Assembly (NCBI GenBank): GCA_030614245.1
Contig: JAUWKK010000005.1
Span: 1-22,501 of the forward strand
Direction of reading: 5' to 3'
From: Planctomycetota bacterium
GTDB lineage: Bacteria > Planctomycetota > PUPC01 > JABMSA01 > JAUWKK01
Length of the DNA: 22,501 nucleotides
Shown: piece by piece, positions 7,169 to 14,081 of the stretch
How positions within the stretch are numbered: the stretch's first letter is position 1
Layout of the letters: each line of letters opens with the position of its first letter
Notes under the pieces: model-generated
The model's database searches: none
What the model was told of the DNA's origin: nothing
Seen by the model: the letters and a program-made list of their open reading frames with translations, nothing else
Translations under genes and position numbers: made by a program

Positions 7169-7468
7169 TGGGATGAAACTGCGGATAAACACAGAGAAGA
7201 GTGGAACCGCAGATTAACACAGATTAACACAGATGCATACAGATATCGGTTCTTAATAATCTGCGTTCATCAGCGTTCATCTGTGGCTGCCTTTCTTCAC
7301 GGCCGCTGATGGGATGAAACTGCGGATAAACACAGAGAAGAGTGGAACCGCAGATTAACACAGATTAACACAGATGCATACAGATATCGGTTCTTAATAA
7401 TCAGCGTTCATCAGCATGATCCCTGCCCGCCTTCGGCGGGTGTGGTTGCCTTTCTTCACGGCCGCTGA
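7157..7468. repeat. Tandem repeat block at the 3' end of trpA
   Basis: The 13-mer CACGGCCGCTGAT occurs at 7157-7169, 7298-7310 and 7456-7468. The first copy is the end of trpA itself. Between the three copies lie two closely similar AT-rich units. Each carries AACACAGATT-type tandem motifs, GCATACAGATATCGG and TTCTTAATAATC, the reverse complement of the dispersed repeat at positions 1 and 21749. The second unit is 17 bases longer because a CCCGCC-TTC-GGCGGG hairpin replaces part of it. The arrangement looks like an inserted element with 13-base target duplications that was then tandemly duplicated. No gene is seen here. Confidence 0.85.
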
Positions 7469-7483
7469 TCGGCACTGCGGCCC

Positions 7484-8395
7484 TCATCCCCGGCCCATGA
7501 TCTTGACGAACTTCGCCGACTGCGACAGGAAGCGCCTCGGCGTCTCGTACACGAGCTGCCGGACCTGTTCGCGGCTGAAGCCTTCCCGCATCATCACCTC
7601 CGCGGCCTTCGGCACGGCGAGCGGATCCGAATCGTCCCAGTCGGCGGAAGAATTGATCATGAAACGGTCGAACTGATCGGCATACTCCCTCAGCAGCGGG
7701 ATCACGCGTTCGATCGACATCTTCGTGGGATACAGCGTGAAGCCGACGAGGCAGCCGGGCAGGCCCATCGCCATCTCGATTGTCTCCTCGGTCGTGTGAT
7801 CGAGATCGATGAACGGATATGAATCGAGCTCGCCGTAGACCTCGCGGATGACGTCGACGATGATCCTCGTGCCGGCCAGCTTGTATCGATCCTCGGGGCG
7901 TTCGGAGTAATCGTGCGGCGTGTGGACGATCACCGGGTCGTTGCGATCTCCGGCGATTACGAGCTGTCTGCTCAGCGCCTCTATCTCGTTGGGGCCGTTC
8001 TTGTTGAGGCCGATCTCGCCGACGCCCAGACTGCGGGGGTGGTCGAGATACTGCCGGTAGAGATTGCCGTTGTCGTCCGACATCTCGAGCACGGCGTTAA
8101 CCATGTCGATGTTGTCCGCCTCCTTGGCGTTCACGCCGAGGAAGCAGAAATGCTCGATGCCGAACTTGTGCGCCCGCCGGCTGCCGTACGGCATGTCGCC
8201 GTGCTCGAAATCGAGTATCTCCGTGAAGTAATCGAAGAAGCTCTCGGGGAACCGCTTGTCGACGCCCGACCAGAAAGCCGGCTCGACGACTGCAACTACG
8301 CCGGCCTTCTTGAGCGCCCGGAGGTCGTCGGTCGTCCGCGTATGAGCGTGGATGTGCATCTCGATTATCGGGCCGGTGTAGAGCCTGTCAGCCAT
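7484..8395 (-). CDS. TatD-like metal-dependent hydrolase (amidohydrolase superfamily)
   Basis: The 303-residue product has a complete amidohydrolase-type metal centre: EMHIHAHT gives the HxH pair near residues 14-16, GVGEIGLNKNG supplies the bridging acid, VIVHTPH and FIDLDHTTEE the two histidines, and INSSADWDDSD the late aspartate. This order matches the TatD group, which includes DNases and other phosphohydrolases or lactonases; the substrate here cannot be named. A long GFTLYPTKMS segment after the fourth metal ligand and a helical C-terminus (VYETPRRFLSQSAKFVKIMG) are typical of a subgroup of uncharacterised planctomycete and cyanobacterial hydrolases. No signal peptide is seen, so it should be cytoplasmic. 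AAGGAG lies about seven bases before the ATG. It stands alone, facing trpBA. Confidence 0.85.
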   Translation of the reverse strand: MADRLYTGPIIEMHIHAHTRTTDDLRALKKAGVVAVVEPAFWSGVDKRFPESFFDYFTEILDFEHGDMPYGSRRAHKFGIEHFCFLGVNAKEADNIDMVNAVLEMSDDNGNLYRQYLDHPRSLGVGEIGLNKNGPNEIEALSRQLVIAGDRNDPVIVHTPHDYSERPEDRYKLAGTRIIVDVIREVYGELDSYPFIDLDHTTEETIEMAMGLPGCLVGFTLYPTKMSIERVIPLLREYADQFDRFMINSSADWDDSDPLAVPKAAEVMMREGFSREQVRQLVYETPRRFLSQSAKFVKIMGRG

Positions 8396-8636
8396 TGGTC
8401 AACTCCTTGCCATGCGATGGGGAACTATCGAACGCGATTAGTGTACTGCGCCGGTGAAGCCGGTTCAAGCCGAAATGTGATTGCGGGAGCCGGTTGTGTT
8501 GTTCGGTGCCGCTTGTAATTTTCTGAGCCGGTTGTGATGAGCGGAGCGGCTTCCGAATGGCCCTGGAACGGGCCCGCCTGTGGAGGGAGTGGAACCCCGC
8601 CATAGGCGGGCAGGCAGCAGATAAACGCAGATAAAC

Positions 8637-8660
8637 GTGGGGCAGGCTTTCCAGCCTGCC
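8637..8660. repeat. Double-hairpin repeat, half copy D
   Basis: GTGG followed by the hairpin GGCAGGCT-TTCC-AGCCTGCC; only the first hairpin of the family seen at 372, 2957 and 4002 is present. Confidence 0.65.
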
Positions 8661-8661
8661 A

Positions 8662-8790
8662 ACTTGCGAGCAGACCAGGGACGAGCATAACCACGAATGC
8701 GTGGCCGCGCGTGCGGTCGCGATACGACTGGCGCAGGTAGTGGTAGATACAGGTCTTGCCTTTGTGGATGGATTTGCGTGTTTCACCTGC
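8662..8790 (-). pseudogene. Possible decayed gene fragment, transposase-like N-terminus
   Basis: Reading from 8790 the frame gives AGETRKSIHKGKTCIYHYLR and then QSYRDRTRGHAFVV, after which it runs into the hairpin repeat. There is no start codon at the expected place. The pattern KGKTxxYYLxxSYR is reminiscent of the N-terminus of IS1634-type transposases, but the similarity is short and recalled rather than tested. It may equally be chance. Confidence 0.2.
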
Positions 8791-9024
8791 ATCTCGGCTA
8801 CATATTACACCACGCTCAGCCCACTGTCATGGAGACAACAAAATAATCGGAATATCTTCCGGCTACACATTCAACCCCATATTCCGCATAACAGCATGGT
8901 ACTCATACGGTTACAGCAAACGTGGGCTGGAACATCCGATGTAGAAGATGGGCGAGACTCGAATCGAGAAGTGGGCAAGGGAGCCGTGACGGATTGTGGC
9001 TTCGAGTTAAGGCAGCGCCGGAAG

Positions 9025-10923
9025 CTACGCGAACACCCGCCGGTGATACGTCCACCATTCTATCAACAGGAACGCAAAGGCGCCAAGTGCGAACCACCAC
9101 CAAACCTCTCGGTTGACTTTGCCGGGGCGGATGCCGATTTGCACGGGGACGCCGCTCAGGGTGAGATCCTTCCGTGTGGTGATGTCTGATTCGCGGGCGT
9201 CCAGCAGATTGACTGCAACTACGTGCTTGCCCACCTCGCCACCCACAGGCTCGACAGTATAGATGCCGATCTTGTCCGTGGCGCCGAAAGATGCTCGGCG
9301 GCGAGTGACATCCACGTTCTCGCGGCCGCCGCCGGGCCTGGTGAATGCGACTTTCTTCGCCGCTTCTTCGGTGGCAAGCGTTATGATATCGCCGGTGCGC
9401 ATGAGCGGCTTAGCGCGCCGGCCGGAGCCCTGGGCGAGCCACTCGATGCTGTTGGCGATGAAGAGCGGGAACGAGACCCGCAGCGGCCAGTTGTTGTACG
9501 TGAGGAAGATGTCGAACGAGACGTAGACCATTCGGCCCTCGGGCGCTTCGACGGCCCAGACGAGCGGCCCTTCATCGGCCTGGACGATCACCTGAGCCTG
9601 CGACGGCGGCGGAAACTGCATCGTCTGCGCCGGCAGAAGCTCCCACAGATTCGCATGGCGCGCGATCGGATGGGCCGCTTCGATGTCGACGACGAGAGCC
9701 GGGCGCTTCACCAGCCTCGCTTCGCCCTGCGGGCCGTACGGCGGAGGTGGGGGCTGTTTGAAGACCATATAGTTGCCGTCAGGCAGGCTATCGGGCATCC
9801 AGCGATCGAAGATGATTACGTCGTAGCTCGATGTCGGCTTGTAGTCGGCGGGACTCACGATATCCCGTTCAGTATCACGTTGATCGAGAGCGCGCTGAAG
9901 AAACATGTTGCCGGCGGTGACGAGCAGCAGCTTGGCATCGCGCGACGAACGGAGCGCAATATGGGCCGTATTGTCGGCTTCCAGGTCGTCTTCCAGTTCG
10001 AGCTTGAGCGTGAGCACGCCTTCTTCAATCCGGAGATTCGTGAAGACGCGCGAAAGTTCCTCGCCCGGCTTGAACGTGATCGCCTCGGCATCGAGAAGCT
10101 CGCTTCCGTTGTAGAGGCTGAGCATTGCATCCGCCGGGGCCGCCGAGAAGTTCCGCACCGAGGCGAACACGGCCGACTGTTTCGTGCCGGGTATGCGCTG
10201 TGCGTCGATGCTGATGATGCCGACATTGTGTGCGAACTTCGTGCCGATGGGATGGTATATCAGGTCGGCCTTGCCGCGCGAGAGATCGGAGACCTCATCG
10301 AAGCCGCCGTCCGCGAAGATATGGACTTCGGTCTTGCGCAGGCTGATGTCGCCTCCGGCCTGGGCAATGCGTGCCTGTGCCAGCGCCAGGCCGATCGAGA
10401 GCGCCTCGTGCAGATTGGTGCGGCAGTCGGTGGCTTCGACCGATGCGAGGTCGCGGCGCAGGGCTTCTTTCGCAGCCGTGAACGCGCCGAGCACTCTGGC
10501 GCCGCCGCCGCAGGTGATTATGCGGGCCTCGTCGCCGCCGGACATGTTGTTGATGGCCGTCAGCAGGCGGCCGCGGGCATCGTCGAGGCGGCTGTCGCCG
10601 GTAAGGTCGGTTGCATTCATACTGGCCGAGTTGTCGATGATGAATATGAAGTCCTTGCCCTCCCGCTGCTGCAGCCACATCATCGGCTTGGCCAGCGCCC
10701 ACGCCGCCAGCAGCAGCATCAGCACCTGAAGGAACAGCAGCAGGCTCGCCCGCAGCTTCTGGAACGGCGAATTGACTTTCAGGTCTTCCAGGCAGCGCTG
10801 CCACAGGAGCGTGCTCGAGACAACCTCGCTGCGCCTGCGCAGCTTGAGGAAATACAGCGCAACCACCGCGGCCATGGCGATCGAGCCGTATATCAGCGCC
10901 TGGATGAGATTGCCGAAATGCAT
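9025..10923 (-). CDS. BatA-like membrane protein with von Willebrand factor A domain
   Basis: The 632-residue protein begins with a BatA-type N-terminus: a first membrane helix (about 10-26), the segment LKLRRRSEVVSSTLLW, then a second helix (about 60-78). A VWA domain follows with an intact metal-ion site DNSAS at 97-101 and a later DCRTNLHEAL segment carrying the conserved threonine. The middle part (about 220-520) is a beta-rich and GATase-like region with a proline run (PPPPPYGP). The C-terminus ends in a membrane helix (WWWFALGAFAFLLIEWW). Proteins of this kind are co-encoded with MoxR and DUF58 proteins and are thought to work with the ATPase in envelope protein assembly or maturation. 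AAAGAG sits just before the ATG. It is the last gene of the operon, split from DUF58 by the methyltransferase cassette. Confidence 0.88.
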   Translation of the reverse strand: MHFGNLIQALIYGSIAMAAVVALYFLKLRRRSEVVSSTLLWQRCLEDLKVNSPFQKLRASLLLFLQVLMLLLAAWALAKPMMWLQQREGKDFIFIIDNSASMNATDLTGDSRLDDARGRLLTAINNMSGGDEARIITCGGGARVLGAFTAAKEALRRDLASVEATDCRTNLHEALSIGLALAQARIAQAGGDISLRKTEVHIFADGGFDEVSDLSRGKADLIYHPIGTKFAHNVGIISIDAQRIPGTKQSAVFASVRNFSAAPADAMLSLYNGSELLDAEAITFKPGEELSRVFTNLRIEEGVLTLKLELEDDLEADNTAHIALRSSRDAKLLLVTAGNMFLQRALDQRDTERDIVSPADYKPTSSYDVIIFDRWMPDSLPDGNYMVFKQPPPPPYGPQGEARLVKRPALVVDIEAAHPIARHANLWELLPAQTMQFPPPSQAQVIVQADEGPLVWAVEAPEGRMVYVSFDIFLTYNNWPLRVSFPLFIANSIEWLAQGSGRRAKPLMRTGDIITLATEEAAKKVAFTRPGGGRENVDVTRRRASFGATDKIGIYTVEPVGGEVGKHVVAVNLLDARESDITTRKDLTLSGVPVQIGIRPGKVNREVWWWFALGAFAFLLIEWWTYHRRVFA

Positions 10924-10931
10924 CTCTTTCC

Positions 10932-11075
10932 TTACTTTCTTCCTTTGATAATTCTACCTTGCCTGTCTACTTCCAAACGAGAGATCGAACGGAACTCATA
11001 TACTTCGTACGTTCCCTCACCTTTTAGAACTCAATAAAGTTCGCCAATCTGCCTGGCTGTCTCGAGAAATCTCAT
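10932..11075 (-). pseudogene. Tiny ORF coupled to the methyltransferase, interrupted by TGA
   Basis: The ATG overlaps the methyltransferase stop as ATGA. Fourteen codons (MRFLETARQIGELY) lead to TGA at 11033-11031, after which the same frame stays open for 32 more codons (VLKGEGTYEVYEF, then RSISRLEVDRQGRIIKGRK) to TAA at 10934-10932, eight bases before the BatA-like ATG. The part after the TGA has clear protein character. It may be a 47-residue protein whose TGG became TGA, or the remnant of a longer gene whose centre was deleted. Base composition matches the AT-rich methyltransferase, not the host genes. The function is unknown. Confidence 0.4.
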
Positions 11076-11893
11076 TTTTCTCCCCCCAAAAGAGGCAAAG
11101 TATGGAGGCTGCACACGCGATCCTCAGCGTTTATTCGGTACACGCCCTTATCAAGTCGATCCTTCGCAAAGTTATAGTAATCCTTGACGATCTCGAAACC
11201 GACGTACTGCCGCTTCAGCATCTTACTAACCACTGCCACTTGGCCGGACCCGAGAAAAGGGTCTAGAACTACGTCGCCTTCTTCACTTGCATAGAGGAGG
11301 ATTTTCTTGATTATCTCGGCGGGCAGTTTCGTGGGTGTTTTCTTGTCTCCATGCCAGTATTCTCGCTTGATATACCACACGTCCTCCAAGTCTTGATACC
11401 GACGGCTGCCTCCTCCCAGTGCCCGTTCATCTCCATTATAACGGGCGCTATTGAAAAACTTCCGTTTGTCGTCATGCTTACAGACGTACAAACAGTGATA
11501 ATGGGACGTTACGAACTTCCGTGAGCACACCACGCCGAATTGATATTTCCAGATGATGTGATTTGTGGTAACGAAGCCTAATTCGTCTATAGTAATCAGG
11601 ATGTCTTTGAGGTTGTTCCATCCCGAAAAGACGAACATACTACCTGACTCTTTGAGCAGTCGGTGGGCTTCGGTCATCCAGGCCAAGGTGAAATCACCAT
11701 ATGCATCTGCGTGTATTTCGTTGTATCCTTGAAGGACCCTCGATTGTGTGCGATTGTAGTTTTCGCGGTGTGGTTTGAAATCAATAGCGAATGGAGGATC
11801 AGTAACTACCAGGTCAATTGTCCCAGGAGCCAAGCCGCTCATACCTTTCAAACAGTCCATGTTGTAAATACCATTGATTGCGATACGTTTCAT
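11072..11893 (-). CDS. Beta-class DNA methyltransferase (N6-adenine or N4-cytosine)
   Basis: This 273-residue enzyme transfers a methyl group from S-adenosylmethionine to an exocyclic amino group of DNA. The catalytic motif IV is TDPPFAIDF (D32-F35) near the N-terminus and the SAM-binding motif I is DPFLGSGQ (211-218) near the C-terminus; this order defines the beta class. DPPF rather than SPP favours adenine. The region between (about 90-190) would hold target recognition. The segment KTPTKLPAEIIKKILLYAS before motif I is typical. No intact restriction endonuclease is adjacent. The gene is clearly richer in A and T than its neighbours and is inserted between DUF58 and BatA-like genes, so it was probably acquired. 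Its ATG overlaps the preceding relic frame as ATGA, and its stop overlaps the next tiny ORF in the same way. Confidence 0.93.
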   Translation of the reverse strand: MKRIAINGIYNMDCLKGMSGLAPGTIDLVVTDPPFAIDFKPHRENYNRTQSRVLQGYNEIHADAYGDFTLAWMTEAHRLLKESGSMFVFSGWNNLKDILITIDELGFVTTNHIIWKYQFGVVCSRKFVTSHYHCLYVCKHDDKRKFFNSARYNGDERALGGGSRRYQDLEDVWYIKREYWHGDKKTPTKLPAEIIKKILLYASEEGDVVLDPFLGSGQVAVVSKMLKRQYVGFEIVKDYYNFAKDRLDKGVYRINAEDRVCSLHTLPLLGGEK

Positions 11894-12063
11894 TTTACTT
11901 CTCGAAGAACTTCGCTGGCAAGATTCTTTCCTGGACTATAGCCCAGAGTTGTTTTAGACAAAGTATCCCAGTTATTGATGCGTATTTGATCTACTTTACA
12001 GGCTCCCTTGCCCTTGAAGTGTTTCCGATACGCGTGCGAGCCGCGCGACCCGGTTGCCTTATT
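11890..12063 (-). pseudogene. C-terminal coding relic upstream of the methyltransferase
   Basis: A frame of 57 codons without a proper start runs from the 3' end of the DUF58 gene to a TGA that overlaps the methyltransferase ATG as ATGA. Its product reads HAYRKHFKGKGACKVDQIRI, then NNWDTLSKTTLGYSPGKNLA and SEVLREVK, which looks like real protein and is AT-rich like the methyltransferase. The overlap suggests it was the tail of a gene translated with the methyltransferase, possibly a partner endonuclease, whose main body was lost. The family is not recognised. Confidence 0.4.
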
Positions 12064-12943
12064 TCAATAATCCGGTCTTGCGCAGGTAGTTCAGCACGAG
12101 CTGATCGAAAGGCACCTTCGTAGTTGCGAAAAGATAATTGATGCCGCGCTTCGAGCAGTAGTCCTGCAGTCCCCCGCAGAATACCCGCAGGTTGCGGCGG
12201 TACATCTTGAGCATGGGAGCGCTCATACTCACTTCGACGTCCAAGCCGGTCTCACAATCGGTCAGGCGGAGGTCGCCGGTCAGCTCGGGCTCGGCCTCCT
12301 GCGGGCTGAGTATGTGCAGGAGAAAGATGTCGACGCGCTTCGCGAGGAAGAACTTGAGGGCCGTCTCGTAGCCGCTCGGATCGAAGAAATCCGATATTAT
12401 CACTACGACGCCCCTGCCCTTGTTGCGCAGCGAGAAGCTCCGGAACGACGCGCTGAGCGATGTCTCGCCGCCGGCCTGGAGCTTCGCCAGGAAATCGAAC
12501 AGGCGGAACATCATCCCCTTGCCGCGCGTCGGCGGGAAGACCTCCACCACGTCGTGCGCGAACGCGCCGACCGCCACGCGGTCGCTGTTGGCAAGGCCGA
12601 TATACGCCAGGGCGGCGGCGACACGCCGGGCGTAGTCTATCTTGCTCGGCTCGCCGTGCCCCATCGATTCGCTCACGTCCAGCAGCACGTATACGTGCAG
12701 GTCTTCCTCTTCGAGGAACAGCTTGAGAAAGAGCCTGTCGAGGCGGACGTAGATATTCCAGTCGATTGAGCGGATATCGTCACCCGGCGAATAATCGCGA
12801 TGATCGGCGAACTCGGCCGACATTCCGCGCTTCTTCGAGCGCCGCTCGCCTTTGATCGAGCCGGAGAATATCTTCTTCGACACCAGTGAGAGGCGTTCGA
12901 TCCGCCGGATGAAGTCAGGCTCCAGTAGCTGGGTTGTTGGCAT
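12059..12943 (-). CDS. DUF58 domain protein (MoxR-associated, VWA-like)
   Basis: The 294-residue protein has the DUF58 signature: SGSIKGERRSKKRGMSAEFA, DHRDYSPGDDIRSIDWNIY and a following LFLKLFLEEEDLHVYVLLD. The C-terminal part is VWA-like with DVSES at the metal site (LLDVSESMGHGEP) and VVVIISDFFDP later. It is full length and ends in the usual YLRKTGLLK. DUF58 proteins are encoded next to MoxR ATPases and are regarded as partners in chaperone-like activation of other proteins. ATG 12943 is preferred over TTG 12949 because GGAAA lies six bases before it. It follows the MoxR gene by 46 bases. The AT-rich cassette begins directly at its stop codon but leaves the protein intact. Confidence 0.92.
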   Translation of the reverse strand: MPTTQLLEPDFIRRIERLSLVSKKIFSGSIKGERRSKKRGMSAEFADHRDYSPGDDIRSIDWNIYVRLDRLFLKLFLEEEDLHVYVLLDVSESMGHGEPSKIDYARRVAAALAYIGLANSDRVAVGAFAHDVVEVFPPTRGKGMMFRLFDFLAKLQAGGETSLSASFRSFSLRNKGRGVVVIISDFFDPSGYETALKFFLAKRVDIFLLHILSPQEAEPELTGDLRLTDCETGLDVEVSMSAPMLKMYRRNLRVFCGGLQDYCSKRGINYLFATTKVPFDQLVLNYLRKTGLLK

Positions 12944-12989
12944 AATCAATTTCCAGGCGGCGCGCCGCAGGCGGTCCAGTCAACAACAA

Positions 12990-13988
12990 TCAAACCGTCA
13001 CAGCCGTGGGCACTTCGCTTAATATCTGTTCGAGCACCTCGTCGGTGATGATGCCTTCGGCCTCGCCTTCGAAGTTGAGGATCAGCCGATGCCGCATCGC
13101 GGGGAGTACGGCCCTGCGTATGTCCTCGAAGCTGACGTTGTATCGTTCGTCGAGGAGCGCCGCGACCTTTCCGGCGAGTATGAGCGTCTGGGCGGCGCGC
13201 GGGCTCCCGCCGTAGCGGACGTACTTGTTTGTAACGTCGATTGCGTACTCACTCTCGGGATGAGTGGCCAGCACTATCCTCGCGGCGTAATCCTGCACGT
13301 GCGGTGCGACGACGACGTCGCGGACGAGCCGCTGATACTTCAACGCAGCCGGCCCGTCGAGCACGGGCGAAGCCTGCGGCTCCTCGGCCGCCGTCGTGCG
13401 GTCGAGGATCGTCTTGAGCTCATCGAGCGGGGGAGTCCGGACGATCAGCTTGAACAAGAACCGGTCGACCTGCGCCTCCGGCAGCGGATACGTGCCCTCC
13501 ATCTCGATGGGGTTCTGCGTGGCGAGCACGAAGAACGGCAAGTCGAGCTGATGAATGATGCCGGCGACGGTGACGCTGCGCTCCTGCATGGCTTCGAGCA
13601 GGGCCGACTGCGTCTTCGGCGTGGCGCGGTTGATCTCGTCCGCGAGGATGATATTGCCGAATATCGGCCCTCTCTGGAACTCGAAGTACCGCCGTCCCTT
13701 GGCGTCTTCCATCACCATGTTGGTGCCGATGACGTCGGCCGGCATGAGGTCGGGCGTGAACTGTATCCGCGAGAACTTGAGGCTCAGCGCCTCGCTGAGG
13801 GTGCGGATGAGCATCGTCTTGCCGAGGCCCGGGACGCCCTCCAGCAGCGCATTGCCCCCGCAGAACAAGCACGTCAGCACCCCGTCGACAACCTCGAGCT
13901 GGCCGACTATCACCTTGCCGATCTCATCGCGCAGCACATTGTAATCCCTGCGAAACTCTACCGCCTGCTCGGCGATCTGATCGCTCAT
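12990..13988 (-). CDS. MoxR-family AAA+ ATPase
   Basis: The 332-residue ATPase has Walker A GVPGLGKT at 51-58, Walker B IILADEINR at 113-121, sensor 1 in FVLATQNPIEMEGTYPLPEA, and the arginine-finger region EAQVDRF. The C-terminal lid (about 220-330) contains the family motif KYVRYGGSPRAAQTLI. MoxR proteins use ATP to remodel or insert cofactors into client proteins, usually together with DUF58 and VWA partners, which are present here on either side. It is a cytoplasmic enzyme of normal length. AAGGAG lies about eight bases before ATG 13988. A tandem heptanucleotide repeat separates it from the upstream VWA gene. MoxR is often the first gene of such operons; here it is second. Confidence 0.95.
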   Translation of the reverse strand: MSDQIAEQAVEFRRDYNVLRDEIGKVIVGQLEVVDGVLTCLFCGGNALLEGVPGLGKTMLIRTLSEALSLKFSRIQFTPDLMPADVIGTNMVMEDAKGRRYFEFQRGPIFGNIILADEINRATPKTQSALLEAMQERSVTVAGIIHQLDLPFFVLATQNPIEMEGTYPLPEAQVDRFLFKLIVRTPPLDELKTILDRTTAAEEPQASPVLDGPAALKYQRLVRDVVVAPHVQDYAARIVLATHPESEYAIDVTNKYVRYGGSPRAAQTLILAGKVAALLDERYNVSFEDIRRAVLPAMRHRLILNFEGEAEGIITDEVLEQILSEVPTAVTV

Positions 13989-14028
13989 TCCTGTCTCCTT
14001 TCAAGAAGGCCTCAGGCCGCCCGAAGGG

Positions 14029-14077
14029 AAGTCTGAAGTCTGAAGTCTGAAGCCTGAAGTCTGTAGCCTGTAGCCTC
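14029..14077. repeat. Heptanucleotide tandem repeat (AAGTCTG)
   Basis: Seven consecutive 7-base units run from 14029 to 14077: AAGTCTG three times, then AAGCCTG, AAGTCTG, TAGCCTG and TAGCCTC. The array fills the spacer between the MoxR and VWA genes. Two other arrays of different heptamers lie between ftsI and murE. Confidence 0.9.
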
Positions 14078-14081
14078 TTTT

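Larger units (their letters stand above)
8396..9024. other. Intergenic spacer without a convincing gene
   Basis: This 629-base stretch holds short repeats: CGCCATAGGCGGGCAGG at 8597-8613 (also at 41-57), AACGCAGATAAACG, and a half copy of the double-hairpin element at 8637-8660. A possible protein fragment on the minus strand is listed separately. From 8800 to 9024 no coding signal, RNA gene or terminator was recognised. Short open frames here are dominated by repeat sequence and lack ribosome sites. Confidence 0.6.

Noticed and set aside
8940..9010. GAGACTCGAATCGAGAA as the T-arm of a tRNA on the minus strand
   Set aside because: The TTCGAGT loop is present, but the flanking bases do not form a five-pair T stem, and no acceptor or anticodon arm was found.
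9223..11037. 604-codon open frame antisense to the BatA-like gene
   Set aside because: It is an antisense shadow in GC-rich DNA with arginine- and alanine-rich composition, and it crosses into the methyltransferase cassette spacer.
13089..14036. 315-codon open frame antisense to the MoxR gene
   Set aside because: It is a shadow of a highly conserved ATPase and has no domain of its own.
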